DNA of 64,000 bases from NCBI RefSeq assembly GCF_015140455.1, contig NZ_AP024094.1, forward strand, positions 1,922,001 through 1,986,000, in the 5' to 3' direction. Origin of the DNA: Jeongeupia sp. HS-3 (GTDB lineage: Bacteria; Pseudomonadota; Gammaproteobacteria; Burkholderiales; Chitinibacteraceae). Of this stretch, positions 8,853 to 16,776 are shown one piece after another. The number at the start of each line of letters is the position of its first letter. Position 1 is the first letter of the stretch. The position numbers and the translations under genes were made by a program. A model generated the notes under the pieces. It was not told where the DNA came from and ran no database searches. It worked only from the letters and a program-made list of their open reading frames with translations.

Positions 8853-9636
8853 CCATCACGGCTGGCTGATGCGCAGCCAGGTCATGCTCGCCAGCAAGCC
8901 ACGCTGGCCGCGCGGCCCGGTCGCGCGCCGCAGCGAGGCCATCGACGGCACCGCCGATACCGCGGTATTGCGGCTGCAGCAGTTGCTGAACGACGCGCCG
9001 GCCGGCCGTTTCGATACCCTGACCCTGCATCTCGGGACGCCGTGGGTGCGCTACACGGTGCTGCCGTGGCAGGACAACCTCAAGCGCGATGCCGACTGGC
9101 AGGGCTATGCCCGCGTACTGATGGCGTCGCAATTCAACGTCGCCACCGATACCTGGCGGGTCGCCATCGAACCCGGCCCTTACGGCGCGCCCCGGCTCGC
9201 CGCGGCGATCGATCAGGGTCTGTATCAGACGCTGCTGGAACTGGCGCGCACGCGCAAATGCAGGCTGAGCGCCGTTGCGCCGCTGCTCACCGATGTCGTC
9301 AATCGCTACCATTCGGCAGTGAAATCGCCCGAATTCGCGCTGATCGTCGCCGAGGCCGAACACATCAGCTGCCTGTTCCGTAAACAGCGCGCCTGGCGCG
9401 GCGTCGTCACCCTGTCGGCACCGGCCGGTGGCATGGCCGGCGCATCGCTGACCGCACTGGCGCGCGACGCGGCCATGCTCGCCAGCGACTTCGTTCCCCG
9501 CACCCTTTACCTCGCAGGCGGTCACGACCAGGCACCCGAGCATCTCGATGGCGAGTTCGAACTGAACTGGCTGGGCGGCCTGCATCCGCTGCTTGACGCC
9601 GTGCGCGAATGGGCCCGGCCGGAGGTCGTTGCATGA
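8833..9636 (+). CDS. Putative PilM/GspL-like cytoplasmic assembly protein
   Basis: 267 residues from a GTG at 8833, which is preceded by AGGA and overlaps the end of gspE by 20 bases. A downstream ATG at 8869 lacks a ribosome site. I see no membrane segment. Features include an Ala/Leu-rich alternating pattern and segments such as TLHLGTPWVRYTVLPWQD and FALIVAEAEHISCLFR, which look like strands of an actin-like fold. Its place between the ATPase and a PilN-like protein is that of PilM in type IV pili or the cytoplasmic part of GspL. The assignment is inferred from order and shape, not from a recognised motif. It overlaps the next gene by ATGA. Confidence 0.6.
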   Translation: MSPLSIDHHGWLMRSQVMLASKPRWPRGPVARRSEAIDGTADTAVLRLQQLLNDAPAGRFDTLTLHLGTPWVRYTVLPWQDNLKRDADWQGYARVLMASQFNVATDTWRVAIEPGPYGAPRLAAAIDQGLYQTLLELARTRKCRLSAVAPLLTDVVNRYHSAVKSPEFALIVAEAEHISCLFRKQRAWRGVVTLSAPAGGMAGASLTALARDAAMLASDFVPRTLYLAGGHDQAPEHLDGEFELNWLGGLHPLLDAVREWARPEVVA

Positions 9637-10163
9637 GGTCGATCCAGCTCGATTTTCATCGCCAGCCCAGCACCACCCCGTGGCTGGGTCTGGCCATCAT
9701 CGTTGCCGGCGTGGTGCTGCTGCTGTGGGTACTGGCGCGGCAGGATGTCGCCGACGAGCGCCGCAAGCTGATCGATACGCAAGAAGCCGAACAGTCGTGG
9801 CTGCTCAAGAAGCAGGAAACCTCGCGGCTCGCCGCGCAGAAGGAAGCGCCGCTGAACGACAAGGTCGCCGCGATCGAGCGCGCGCAGACCGCCTCCCCCG
9901 ACGCGGGTCTGGCCGCGCTCGAGGCCGCGTGGCGGCCGGGCATTGCCTACACCAAGATCGATGTGAGCACGAGCGAGCGCGATCTCAAGCTGGAACTCGA
10001 AGCCAGAACACTGAAAGAGCTGCTGGCCTGGATCGATGCACTGGCGCAACAGCCCGATGTCGAGCAGGTGCTGCTGGCAAGGCAGGCACTCAAGCCGACC
10101 GATCCGTTCCGGCCCACCAGTGCCGCAGTCGAGGTCTACTGGCGTCAAACGGAGGCGCCATGA
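9633..10163 (+). CDS. PilN-like bitopic inner-membrane protein
   Basis: 176 residues. One membrane helix at about 18-37 (PWLGLAIIVAGVVLLLWVLA) follows a short cytoplasmic tail. A coiled-coil-like charged stretch (40-90) and a small alpha/beta domain ending LLAWIDALAQQPDVEQVLL come next. This matches PilN and the periplasmic half of GspL. In PilM-N-O-P systems the short N-terminus of PilN binds PilM. It overlaps both neighbours by four bases (ATGA). Confidence 0.7.
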   Translation: MRSIQLDFHRQPSTTPWLGLAIIVAGVVLLLWVLARQDVADERRKLIDTQEAEQSWLLKKQETSRLAAQKEAPLNDKVAAIERAQTASPDAGLAALEAAWRPGIAYTKIDVSTSERDLKLELEARTLKELLAWIDALAQQPDVEQVLLARQALKPTDPFRPTSAAVEVYWRQTEAP

Positions 10164-10720
10164 ACATGCAGCAACTGAGCTGGCATCTGCGCCAATGGCC
10201 GCGTTACGCCGGCACGCTCGGCGTGGTCGGACTGGCGCTGATCGGCATGGCCGTCCTTTTGCTCAAACAGCAGGTCGAGCCGATCGAACGCGATCTCGAC
10301 AAACGCGAAGCGGCCATCGCCACGAAGCAGAGCGAAATCCGCCGCACCGTGCGCGCTAGTGAGGTCGCCAGCGAGCCCGCCTACGTCAAGCTGCGCCGCG
10401 ATACCAGCTTCACCGCCTTTCTGGCCGAGTTGACCGCTCTGGCGACCAAGAACGGCATCGCCATCGTGCAGAGCGATTACAAAAGCGTCACCGAGGCGGA
10501 TGGCCAGCTGCTGCGCTTTGGTCTGCAGTTTCCTGCCAGTGGCAGCTATCCATCGCTGCGCGCGTTGATGCAGGCGCTCAAGGCGATTCCGGGCGTGCGC
10601 GTCGAATCGGTCAGCATGAGTCGCGCCAATATCGGCGAGGAAATGCTCGCGATCCAGTTGCAACTGAGCTATCTGACCGAAGTGGGCGAACCGGTACCAC
10701 CGCGCAAGGGAGGCCGTTGA
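10160..10720 (+). CDS. PilO/GspM-like bitopic inner-membrane protein
   Basis: 186 residues. One membrane helix at about 18-36 (GTLGVVGLALIGMAVLLLK), a coiled coil (38-70) and a ferredoxin-like C-terminal domain containing GSYPSLRALMQALKAIPGVR, the usual PilO/GspM fold pattern. It likely dimerises with the PilN-like protein to bridge the inner-membrane platform and the secretin. It overlaps the preceding stop (ATGA) and shares one base with the next start. Confidence 0.7.
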   Translation: MNMQQLSWHLRQWPRYAGTLGVVGLALIGMAVLLLKQQVEPIERDLDKREAAIATKQSEIRRTVRASEVASEPAYVKLRRDTSFTAFLAELTALATKNGIAIVQSDYKSVTEADGQLLRFGLQFPASGSYPSLRALMQALKAIPGVRVESVSMSRANIGEEMLAIQLQLSYLTEVGEPVPPRKGGR

Positions 10721-11256
10721 TGCTTTCCCGTCCGCTGCAAATCATCCTCGCCATCACCGCCTTGCTGACCGCTTATACGATCTGGAACGACAGCGCCGAT
10801 GCACCGGTGGAAAACGATGCCGCCGTGCGCAAGCCGCGCGGCATGCCGGCACAAGAGATCGCCTCCGAAGCCAGCAGCGTTGCCAGAAGCGCGTCGCGCG
10901 CACCGGCGGCATCGAATGCCAGCGTGGTCAACCTGTTCCCGAAGCAGACCTGGGCGCCGCCGCCACCACCGCCACCGCCGCCGGCCAAACCGACTCCTAC
11001 GCCGGTACCGGTTGCGCCGCCCCTGCCGTTCCAGGTGGTCTCGACCTGGCACGAACGCGGCACCGATTACGTTGTACTGCAAGCGGGCGGCGATCAATAC
11101 GTCGTCTGCAATCGCTGCGATGCGCTTGGGCGCATCCAGCAAGGTGAAACCGTGCTCGGCAGCTGGCGTGTCGACAAAGTCAGCCGCGATGCCATCGCCT
11201 TTACATTCATGCCATTGAATCAGCAGCAAGTGCTGCCGATAGGAGGAACGCCGTGA
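10720..11256 (+). CDS. PilP/GspC-like periplasmic linker protein
   Basis: 178 residues from ATG 10720 (TTG 10717 is an alternative). One N-terminal membrane helix (about 5-20). Then comes a disordered Ala/Ser stretch, a Pro run of nine residues at about 82-90 and a Thr/Pro tract. The small C-terminal beta domain (about 100-178) contains TDYVVLQAGGDQYVVCNRCDALG. This is the architecture of PilP or the HR domain of GspC, which docks to the secretin. The CNRC pair is unusual and may form a disulfide. GTGA overlap couples it to the secretin gene. Confidence 0.65.
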   Translation: MLSRPLQIILAITALLTAYTIWNDSADAPVENDAAVRKPRGMPAQEIASEASSVARSASRAPAASNASVVNLFPKQTWAPPPPPPPPPAKPTPTPVPVAPPLPFQVVSTWHERGTDYVVLQAGGDQYVVCNRCDALGRIQQGETVLGSWRVDKVSRDAIAFTFMPLNQQQVLPIGGTP

Positions 11257-13214
11257 AACGAGCGTTGACCGTGACCATTCTGGTCGCGATGCTGACCGGC
11301 TGTGCCGCCGATACCGCGCGCCAGCAAGGTGAGTCGCTGATCGAACAAGGCAATACCCAGCAAGGGTTGAGTGCGCTGCAAACCGCAGTGAAACAGTATC
11401 CGGACGACATCAAGCTGCGCACCGCCTACCGCCGCCAGCTGGATCAAATGCTGGGACAGCTGCTGCAGGAAGCCGAAACCGCTCGTTCGCGCGGCGATCT
11501 GCCGGGCGCGCTGGCGCGTTACCAGCAGATGCTGTCGTGGGAGCCGGGCAATGTGCGGGCGCAGGAAGGCATGCGCCAGCTCGAACGCTCTAGCCGCGGC
11601 GATTCGATGCTCAAGTTCGCCAACGAGATCAAGGACAAGCGCCCCGATGAGGCGCTGGAAATCGTCCGCCAGTTGCTCGCTGAAAATCCGCGCAACCCGC
11701 AGGCGGTGAAACTGCGGGACGACATCGAAAACCGCAAGGCGCGCGAGGCCAATCTGCGCCCGGCACTGGCGCAGGCTCTGAAGAGCCCGATCTCGCTGCA
11801 GTTCCGCGACCAGCCGGTGATGAGCGTGTTCGACATCATCGCGCGCATCGGCAAGGTCAACTTCATTTTCGACCGCGACGTGCCGCCCAACCTGCGCACG
11901 ACGATTTTCGCCCGCGATACCACGGTCGAGGACGTGATCAATCTGGTCCTGGCCACCAACCAGCTCGACAAGAAAATCCTCAACGACAACACCATCCTGA
12001 TCTATCCGAAGCGGCCCGACAAAGACCGCGACTACAAGGATCTGGTGATGCGCACCTTCTACCTGAGCAACGCCGATCCCAAGCAGGTGCTGTCGATGCT
12101 CAAGCAGATGGTCAAGACCCGCGACGTCTATATCGACGAGCGGCTGAACATGCTGGTGATGCGCGATACGCCCGACGCGATCGCCGTGGCCGAGCGCTTG
12201 ATCGCGGCGCAGGATCTGCCGCAATCGGAGGTGGTGTTCGACGTCGAGGTGCTCGAAGTCAACAGCAGCGATACGCTCAACCTCGGCATCCGCTACCCGG
12301 ACAGCATCAGCGCCACCGCTGGCGGCTTCAGCGCTCAGGGTGTATTCACGCCGGGGCTGATCGGCCTGGACAAACTCTCCGACCTGAACAAGGGCAATGT
12401 GCTGGTCAACGTCGGCTCGCCGACGATCACCGCCAATCTCGCGCACAACAAGGGCGCCGGCACGGTGCTGGCCAATCCGAAAATCCGCGTCAAGAACCGC
12501 GACAAGGCCAAGATCCTCATCGGCGATCGCTTGCCGGTGGTCACCACGGTCAACTCGAACGGCGTGGTCAGCGAAACCATCAGTTATCAGGATGTCGGCC
12601 TGACGCTGAATGTCGAACCCACCATCGGCAACGACGGCGATATCGGCGTCAAGGTGATGCTGGAAGTCTCCAATGTCACCGACACGATGACGACCAAGAC
12701 CGGCCTGACCGCCTACACCATCGGCACCCGCCGCGCCGAAACCAATATGAGCGGCCGCGACGGCGAAACGCAGATCCTCGCCGGCCTGTTGAATCGCACC
12801 AGCCAGAGCACCGGCAATGCGATTCCGGGCCTGGGCGAGCTGCCGATTCTCGATCGCATTTTCGGCAGCAAATCGGACTCGTCGAAGAAAACCGAACTGG
12901 TGCTGTCGATCACCCCGCGTATCGTGCGCAATCTGCCGATTCCGGGCGGCTATATCACCCAGTTCGACAGCGGCACCGACAGCGCGATTTCGACCGATCC
13001 GCTGCGCTTGCGCCCGGCATCGACCATCAACTTCTCGACCCAGGGCGGCGCGGTCAGCGCCCCGCCACCGGCGCCAGTTCCGGCACCAGTTCCGGCACCA
13101 GCTCCGGCACCAGCTCCGGCACCAGTCCCGGCCGCACCGGCGCCGCAGGCGCAGACCGGCGCGCCGGCCGTCGCGGACGCGCCGGTGCCCCGCGCCGGAC
13201 TGGGCCGGCGTTGA
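11253..13214 (+). CDS. gspD: Lipoprotein secretin (GspD/MshL-like) with N-terminal TPR-like region
   Basis: 653 residues from GTG 11253, preceded by AGGAGG. The lipobox LTGC places the lipid on Cys17. Residues 20-165 are helical, TPR-like (EQGNTQQGLSALQTAVKQYP), which canonical GspD lacks. A secretin/TonB-type N domain follows (about 185-255), then a NolW-type domain and the secretin channel (about 400-560), with GAGTVLANPKIRVKNRDKAK and the ETQILAGLLNR segment. The C-terminus is a Pro/Ala tail made of 12-base repeats. It forms the outer-membrane pore. Self-piloting through its own lipid is likely, as no separate pilotin is present. Confidence 0.88.
   Translation: MKRALTVTILVAMLTGCAADTARQQGESLIEQGNTQQGLSALQTAVKQYPDDIKLRTAYRRQLDQMLGQLLQEAETARSRGDLPGALARYQQMLSWEPGNVRAQEGMRQLERSSRGDSMLKFANEIKDKRPDEALEIVRQLLAENPRNPQAVKLRDDIENRKAREANLRPALAQALKSPISLQFRDQPVMSVFDIIARIGKVNFIFDRDVPPNLRTTIFARDTTVEDVINLVLATNQLDKKILNDNTILIYPKRPDKDRDYKDLVMRTFYLSNADPKQVLSMLKQMVKTRDVYIDERLNMLVMRDTPDAIAVAERLIAAQDLPQSEVVFDVEVLEVNSSDTLNLGIRYPDSISATAGGFSAQGVFTPGLIGLDKLSDLNKGNVLVNVGSPTITANLAHNKGAGTVLANPKIRVKNRDKAKILIGDRLPVVTTVNSNGVVSETISYQDVGLTLNVEPTIGNDGDIGVKVMLEVSNVTDTMTTKTGLTAYTIGTRRAETNMSGRDGETQILAGLLNRTSQSTGNAIPGLGELPILDRIFGSKSDSSKKTELVLSITPRIVRNLPIPGGYITQFDSGTDSAISTDPLRLRPASTINFSTQGGAVSAPPPAPVPAPVPAPAPAPAPAPVPAAPAPQAQTGAPAVADAPVPRAGLGRR
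13068..13127 (+). repeat. Five tandem 12-base repeats in the secretin tail
   Basis: Five consecutive copies of CCGGCACCAGYY, the first with one change, encoding a Pro-Ala-Pro-Val/Ala tail at the secretin C-terminus. Repeat number could vary between strains. Confidence 0.85.
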
Positions 13215-13696
13215 ACGGATTGGCAACCGTGCAACGCGGCTTTACGCTGATCGAGCTGATGGTCACGCTGACCATCCTCGCGGTGCTGGCGACGGTGGCG
13301 TTGCCACTGTCGCAGGTTGCCGCGACGCGCAACCGCGAGTCCGAGCTGCGCCAGGCGCTGTGGCAGATCCGCAGCGCCATCGACGCCTACAAGCAGGCGG
13401 CGACCGACAAGCGCGTCGCCACCTCGCTCGACGACACCGGTTATCCGCCCGAACTGGCCGTGCTCGTCGACGGCGTCAAGGACGCCACGGATCCGACCGG
13501 CAAGAAAATCTACTTTCTGCGGCGCATTCCGCGCGACCCGTTCTGCGATTGCCCGAGCATGAGCAACGCCCAGACCTGGGGTATCCGCAGTTATGCCAGC
13601 CCGCCCGATTCACCGCAGGAAGGCCGCGACGTCTACGATGTCTACACGCGCTCCAACGCTGTCGGCCTCAATGGCACGCCCTATCGTGAATGGTGA
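13211..13696 (+). CDS. Type II secretion pseudopilin-like protein
   Basis: 161 residues if TTG 13211 is used (leader MNGLATVQRG). GTG 13229 would leave only a four-residue leader. The class III signal RG-FTLIELMVTLTILAVLAT has Glu at mature position 5. The globular part includes LRQALWQIRSAIDAYKQAATD and the pair RRIPRDPFC and TWGIRSYAS, resembling GspG rather than GspH/I/J. It also has a CDCPS cysteine pair. The start overlaps the secretin stop (TTGA). A second GspG-like subunit in the same operon suggests a mixed pseudopilus. Confidence 0.82.
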   Translation: MNGLATVQRGFTLIELMVTLTILAVLATVALPLSQVAATRNRESELRQALWQIRSAIDAYKQAATDKRVATSLDDTGYPPELAVLVDGVKDATDPTGKKIYFLRRIPRDPFCDCPSMSNAQTWGIRSYASPPDSPQEGRDVYDVYTRSNAVGLNGTPYREW

Positions 13697-13703
13697 TCCA
13701 GAC

Positions 13704-14078
13704 ATGTCTTCTTTACGCCGCCGCGGCTTTACGCTGATCGAACTGTTGGTCGTGCTCGCCATCATGGCCAGCCTGCTGACCCTGGTCGTGCCACGTTATT
13801 TTCAACAAACCGATCGCGCCGCCGAGACCGTGCTCAAGCACAACCTCGTGGCGATGCGTGACGCCATCGACAAGTTCTACGCCGACACCGGCCGCTATCC
13901 GGCCACGCTGGACGAGCTGGTGCAGCGCCGCTATCTGCGCGAGATGCCGCTGGATCCGGTCGCCAACCGCCGCGATGCCTGGCAGACGCTGGCGCCGGAA
14001 GGCGGCAGCGGCGTTTACGACGTCAAGAGCGGCGCCGATGGCAGCGACAGCGATGGCAAACCATACCGTGAACTTTGA
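13704..14078 (+). CDS. Type II secretion pseudopilin-like protein (GspG-like)
   Basis: 124 residues. The leader MSSLRRRG precedes FTLIELLVVLAIMASLL, with Glu at mature position 5. The globular part (AMRDAIDKFYADTGRYPATLDELV, LREMPLDPVANRRDAW, GVYDVKSGADGSDSDGKPYREL) follows the GspG pattern, including an acidic C-terminal loop that may bind calcium. It lies seven bases after the preceding gene and overlaps the next one. Confidence 0.86.
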   Translation: MSSLRRRGFTLIELLVVLAIMASLLTLVVPRYFQQTDRAAETVLKHNLVAMRDAIDKFYADTGRYPATLDELVQRRYLREMPLDPVANRRDAWQTLAPEGGSGVYDVKSGADGSDSDGKPYREL

Positions 14079-14565
14079 GCGTCGCCCACGGACGCCGCCC
14101 GGCCAAGCCGGCTATGCCTACCTGTGGGTATTGATGATGGTGCTGGTCATGGGCATCTATCTGGGCCTTGTTGGCGAGGCCTGGCAAAACCGCTTGCAGC
14201 GTGAACGCGAGCAGGAACTGCTGCGCGTCGGCGATGAAATCCGTTTAGCAATCAAGAACTACAACGCCATTACCACCGCCGGAGGCACGCAATATCCGAA
14301 GCGGCTGCAAGATCTGGTGCAAGACCCGCGCGTGCCCTTCGCCCGACGCTTTCTGCGCCGCGCCTATAAAGACCCGCTCACCGGCGAAGACTGGGCTTAT
14401 ATCGGTGCGCCCGGCGGCGGCTTCATGGGCGTTTACAGCAAATCGCCCAAGCTGCCGCTCAAGCAGAACAACTTTCCGCGGCAGTTCGCCAACTTCGCCG
14501 ACAAAAAAAGCTTCGCCGACTGGCAGTTCGCCTCGTGGCCCGATGGCGGTGGGCGCACGCGCTGA
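14053..14565 (+). CDS. Degenerate minor pseudopilin-like protein
   Basis: 170 residues from ATG 14053, overlapping the preceding gene by 26 bases; ATG 14038 and GTG 14068 are alternatives. A 20-residue basic leader ends GQAG, then YAYLWVLMMVLVMGIYLGLVGEAW. The position of the conserved Glu5 is Trp. Absence of Glu5 is the hallmark of GspK-type tip pseudopilins, but this protein is half the GspK length and lacks its inserted domain. The globular part has RLAIKNYNAI and DPLTGEDWAYIGAPGGGFMGV. It is the last gene of the operon, and I infer a tip or initiating role. No terminator is evident before the next regulator gene. Confidence 0.65.
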   Translation: MANHTVNFERRPRTPPGQAGYAYLWVLMMVLVMGIYLGLVGEAWQNRLQREREQELLRVGDEIRLAIKNYNAITTAGGTQYPKRLQDLVQDPRVPFARRFLRRAYKDPLTGEDWAYIGAPGGGFMGVYSKSPKLPLKQNNFPRQFANFADKKSFADWQFASWPDGGGRTR

Positions 14566-14609
14566 ACCAGCGCGGTCTTTACCTTGTCCTGAACCCCGAC
14601 AAACGCTAA

Positions 14610-14625
14610 GCTAACACGGTTTAGC
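14610..14625. promoter_or_regulatory. LacI-family operator upstream of the regulator gene
   Basis: GCTAACACGGTTTAGC, an imperfect palindrome with GCTAA/TTAGC arms, 17 bases before the regulator start. It closely matches the site at 15781-15799 in front of rbsK. This points to autoregulation. Confidence 0.72.
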
Positions 14626-14641
14626 AAAGCAGATCGCCACC

Positions 14642-15643
14642 GTGTCCGCCTTCGCCCGCCTGACCATCGATGACATCGCCCGGCTTGCCGGCGTCTCCCG
14701 CACCACCGCGAGTCTGGTGCTCAATGGCCGCGCGCAAAACTACCGGATTTCCGAGGCCACGCAAGCGCGCGTGCTGGCGATTGCTGCCGAGCACCAGTTC
14801 CAGCCCTCGCAGTCGGCACGGGCCTTGCGTGCGCGCGCCAGCCACACGCTTGGGCTGGTGGTGCCGCAGCTGACCAACTTCGCCCACGCCAGCCTCGCCG
14901 AAGCGCTCGAGCCGCTGGCGCGCGCCGCCGGTTACCAATTGATGATCGTCAGCAGCAGCGATGATCTGGAACAGGAAGCCGCCGGCATCGGCCAATTGGT
15001 CGCGCGACAGGTCGATGGCCTGATCGTGGTGCCGTGTAATCCGAATCCGACGGCCTACGCCGGCTGGGCCACGCGCTTGCCGCTGGTGTTCGCCGACCGC
15101 CGCGTACCCGGCAGCCCGGTTCCGTTTGTCGTGACCGCCGCCGCAGATGCCAGCGACGCGCTGGTCAGCCATGCCATCGATCTGGGCGCCCGCGAGATTG
15201 TGTACATCGGCGGTGGCGCCGCGCTGTCGACCAGCGCCGATCGCCTCGCCGGCTACCGCGCCGCACTCGCGCGCGCCGGCATCATGCCTGGTGACGACTG
15301 GATCAGCGAACGTGATTACCAGCGCGCCTCCGGCCACGCCCTGCTGGCTGACTGGATTGCCAAGCATGGCCGCTACCCGCAGGCGGTGTTCACCGGCGGC
15401 ATTACCCTGCTTGAAGGCGTACTGGCCTGCGTCAATACCCGCGGCCACGGCGCGCCCGACTACCTGCTCACCTTCGATGACCACCCGCTGCTCGATTGCC
15501 TGCCGCAACCGGTGCAATCGGTCGCGCAGGACAGCCACGCGCTCGCCGCCGGTAGCCTCGCAGCGGTGCTGGCCTTGCTGGCCGGCGAGATCCCGCCGCC
15601 AGCGTGCTGGGTCGACGCCAGCCTGCGTTACCGCAGCCGCTAA
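14642..15643 (+). CDS. LacI-family regulator, Cra/FruR-like, of the ribose operon
   Basis: 333 residues from GTG 14642. The helix-turn-helix TIDDIARLAGVSRTTASLVLNG is at about 8-29, followed by the hinge and a periplasmic-binding-protein-like core. Sequence features (RTTASLVLNGRAQNYRIS, PQAVFTGGITLLEGVL, LLDCLPQPVQSVAQD) are those of the Cra/FruR branch rather than of E. coli RbsR. Its position beside rbsK-D-A-C-B and the near-identical operators before itself and before rbsK argue that it is the local ribose regulator. The effector is inferred to be ribose or a phosphorylated derivative. Confidence 0.85.
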   Translation: MSAFARLTIDDIARLAGVSRTTASLVLNGRAQNYRISEATQARVLAIAAEHQFQPSQSARALRARASHTLGLVVPQLTNFAHASLAEALEPLARAAGYQLMIVSSSDDLEQEAAGIGQLVARQVDGLIVVPCNPNPTAYAGWATRLPLVFADRRVPGSPVPFVVTAAADASDALVSHAIDLGAREIVYIGGGAALSTSADRLAGYRAALARAGIMPGDDWISERDYQRASGHALLADWIAKHGRYPQAVFTGGITLLEGVLACVNTRGHGAPDYLLTFDDHPLLDCLPQPVQSVAQDSHALAAGSLAAVLALLAGEIPPPACWVDASLRYRSR

Positions 15644-15780
15644 ACCCGCGCTCTGCTCCCCCCATCCCTGGCGGCCTTGATCCCGAGGCAGGCTGTTGCA
15701 CGCCTGCATCGCGTCTCATAAGGGGAATCCTGTAGTTTTCATAAATTCACTACATAAACTTGATCTAGGTCTACTTTTTT

Positions 15781-15799
15781 TGCTTAACACGGTTTAGCA
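15781..15799. promoter_or_regulatory. Main operator of the ribose operon
   Basis: TGCTTAACACGGTTTAGCA, a near-palindrome with TGCT-AA/TT-AGCA arms and a central CG, typical of LacI-family sites. It overlaps the proposed -10 of the rbs promoter. Confidence 0.75.
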
Positions 15800-15834
15800 T
15801 CAGCACATCAGTCATTTCCAGATTCTGAATCCGT

Positions 15835-15848
15835 GCTAACGGTCTAGC
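15835..15848. promoter_or_regulatory. Weaker third operator-like site
   Basis: GCTAACGGTCTAGC has the same arms with a central spacing two bases shorter. It lies between the main operator and rbsK and could be an auxiliary site. Confidence 0.4.
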
Positions 15849-15876
15849 CTGTACTACGGATGCATAAGGAGTTTTC

Positions 15877-16776
15877 ATGACCAAGGTACTTGTTGTCGGC
15901 AGCATCAATATGGACCTCGTCGTCGGTACGGCGAAGTTTCCCAGACTGGGGGAAACGCTGTTCGGCGAGCACTTCGCCACCTACCCCGGCGGCAAGGGCG
16001 CCAATCAGGCCGTCGCCGCCGCGCGCCTCGGCGCACAGGTGACGATGATAGGCCGCGTCGGCGACGACGCTTTCGGCCAGCAAATGCTCGCCACCCTTGG
16101 TGCTGAAGGCATCGATACCCGCTGGATCGGTATTTCGGCCACCGCCGCCACCGGCATCGCGGCGATCACCGTCTGCGATGGCGACAACGCCATCCTCGTG
16201 ATCCCCGGTGCCAACGGCGAGCTCTCCCCCGCGCACATCGCCGCGTCGGAAGCCGCTTTCGCCGACGCCGACGTCGTACTGGCGCAGCTCGAAGTCCCGA
16301 TGGCGGCCATCGAAGCCGCCGCCGCGCTGGCCGCCAAACACGGCAAGCCCTTCATCCTCAACCCGGCGCCAGCCGCGTCGCTGCCGATCAAGCTGATCGG
16401 CCAGATCGCGCTGTTCACGCCGAATGAATACGAGCTTGCCGTTGCCTTCGAGGGCAAACCGGCAGACTGGAAGGCGCTGCTGGCGACGCTGCCGGGCAAG
16501 GTGGTGATGACCAAGGGCCGCGACGGCGCCTGGTTCACCGATGCCGCCGGCGTGCTGCAGCATCAGCCCTCGTACCCGGTCGCAGCGGTCGACTCGACCG
16601 GCGCCGGCGACACGTTCAACGGCGCCATCGCGGCATTCTGGGATCTGGGCCTCGCCGCCGCCGCGCGCTACGCCTGCGCCGCCGGGGCACTGTCGGTCAC
16701 CCGCCCCGGCGCCCAGGGCGGTATGCCGACGCGTGCCGACGTCGACGCCTTTCTCGCCACGAGGGATGCAGCATGA
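15877..16776 (+). CDS. rbsK: Ribokinase
   Basis: 299 residues. It phosphorylates D-ribose to ribose 5-phosphate with ATP. PfkB-family motifs: the substrate-binding YPGGKGANQAVAAARLG near residue 40 and the anion-hole/catalytic motif DSTGAGDTFNGA near 245, with Asp as base. GSINMDLVV at the N-terminus is typical. It is the first structural gene of the operon, which is unusual compared with the E. coli order rbsD-A-C-B-K. The stop overlaps rbsD by ATGA. Confidence 0.96.
   Translation: MTKVLVVGSINMDLVVGTAKFPRLGETLFGEHFATYPGGKGANQAVAAARLGAQVTMIGRVGDDAFGQQMLATLGAEGIDTRWIGISATAATGIAAITVCDGDNAILVIPGANGELSPAHIAASEAAFADADVVLAQLEVPMAAIEAAAALAAKHGKPFILNPAPAASLPIKLIGQIALFTPNEYELAVAFEGKPADWKALLATLPGKVVMTKGRDGAWFTDAAGVLQHQPSYPVAAVDSTGAGDTFNGAIAAFWDLGLAAAARYACAAGALSVTRPGAQGGMPTRADVDAFLATRDAA

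Larger units (their letters stand above)
15760..15876 (+). promoter_or_regulatory. Promoter and leader region of the ribose operon
   Basis: A possible -35 TTGATC is at 15760, with a weak -10 CTTAAC 17 bases later, inside the second operator. The stretch 15730-15800 is A/T-rich against the surroundings. AAGGAG at 15866-15871 is the ribosome site of rbsK. Confidence 0.4.

Noticed and set aside
11220-13226. 668-residue minus-strand open frame opposite the secretin gene
   Set aside because: The plus-strand frame has a full secretin with lipobox and coupled neighbours. The antisense frame lacks any recognisable domain.
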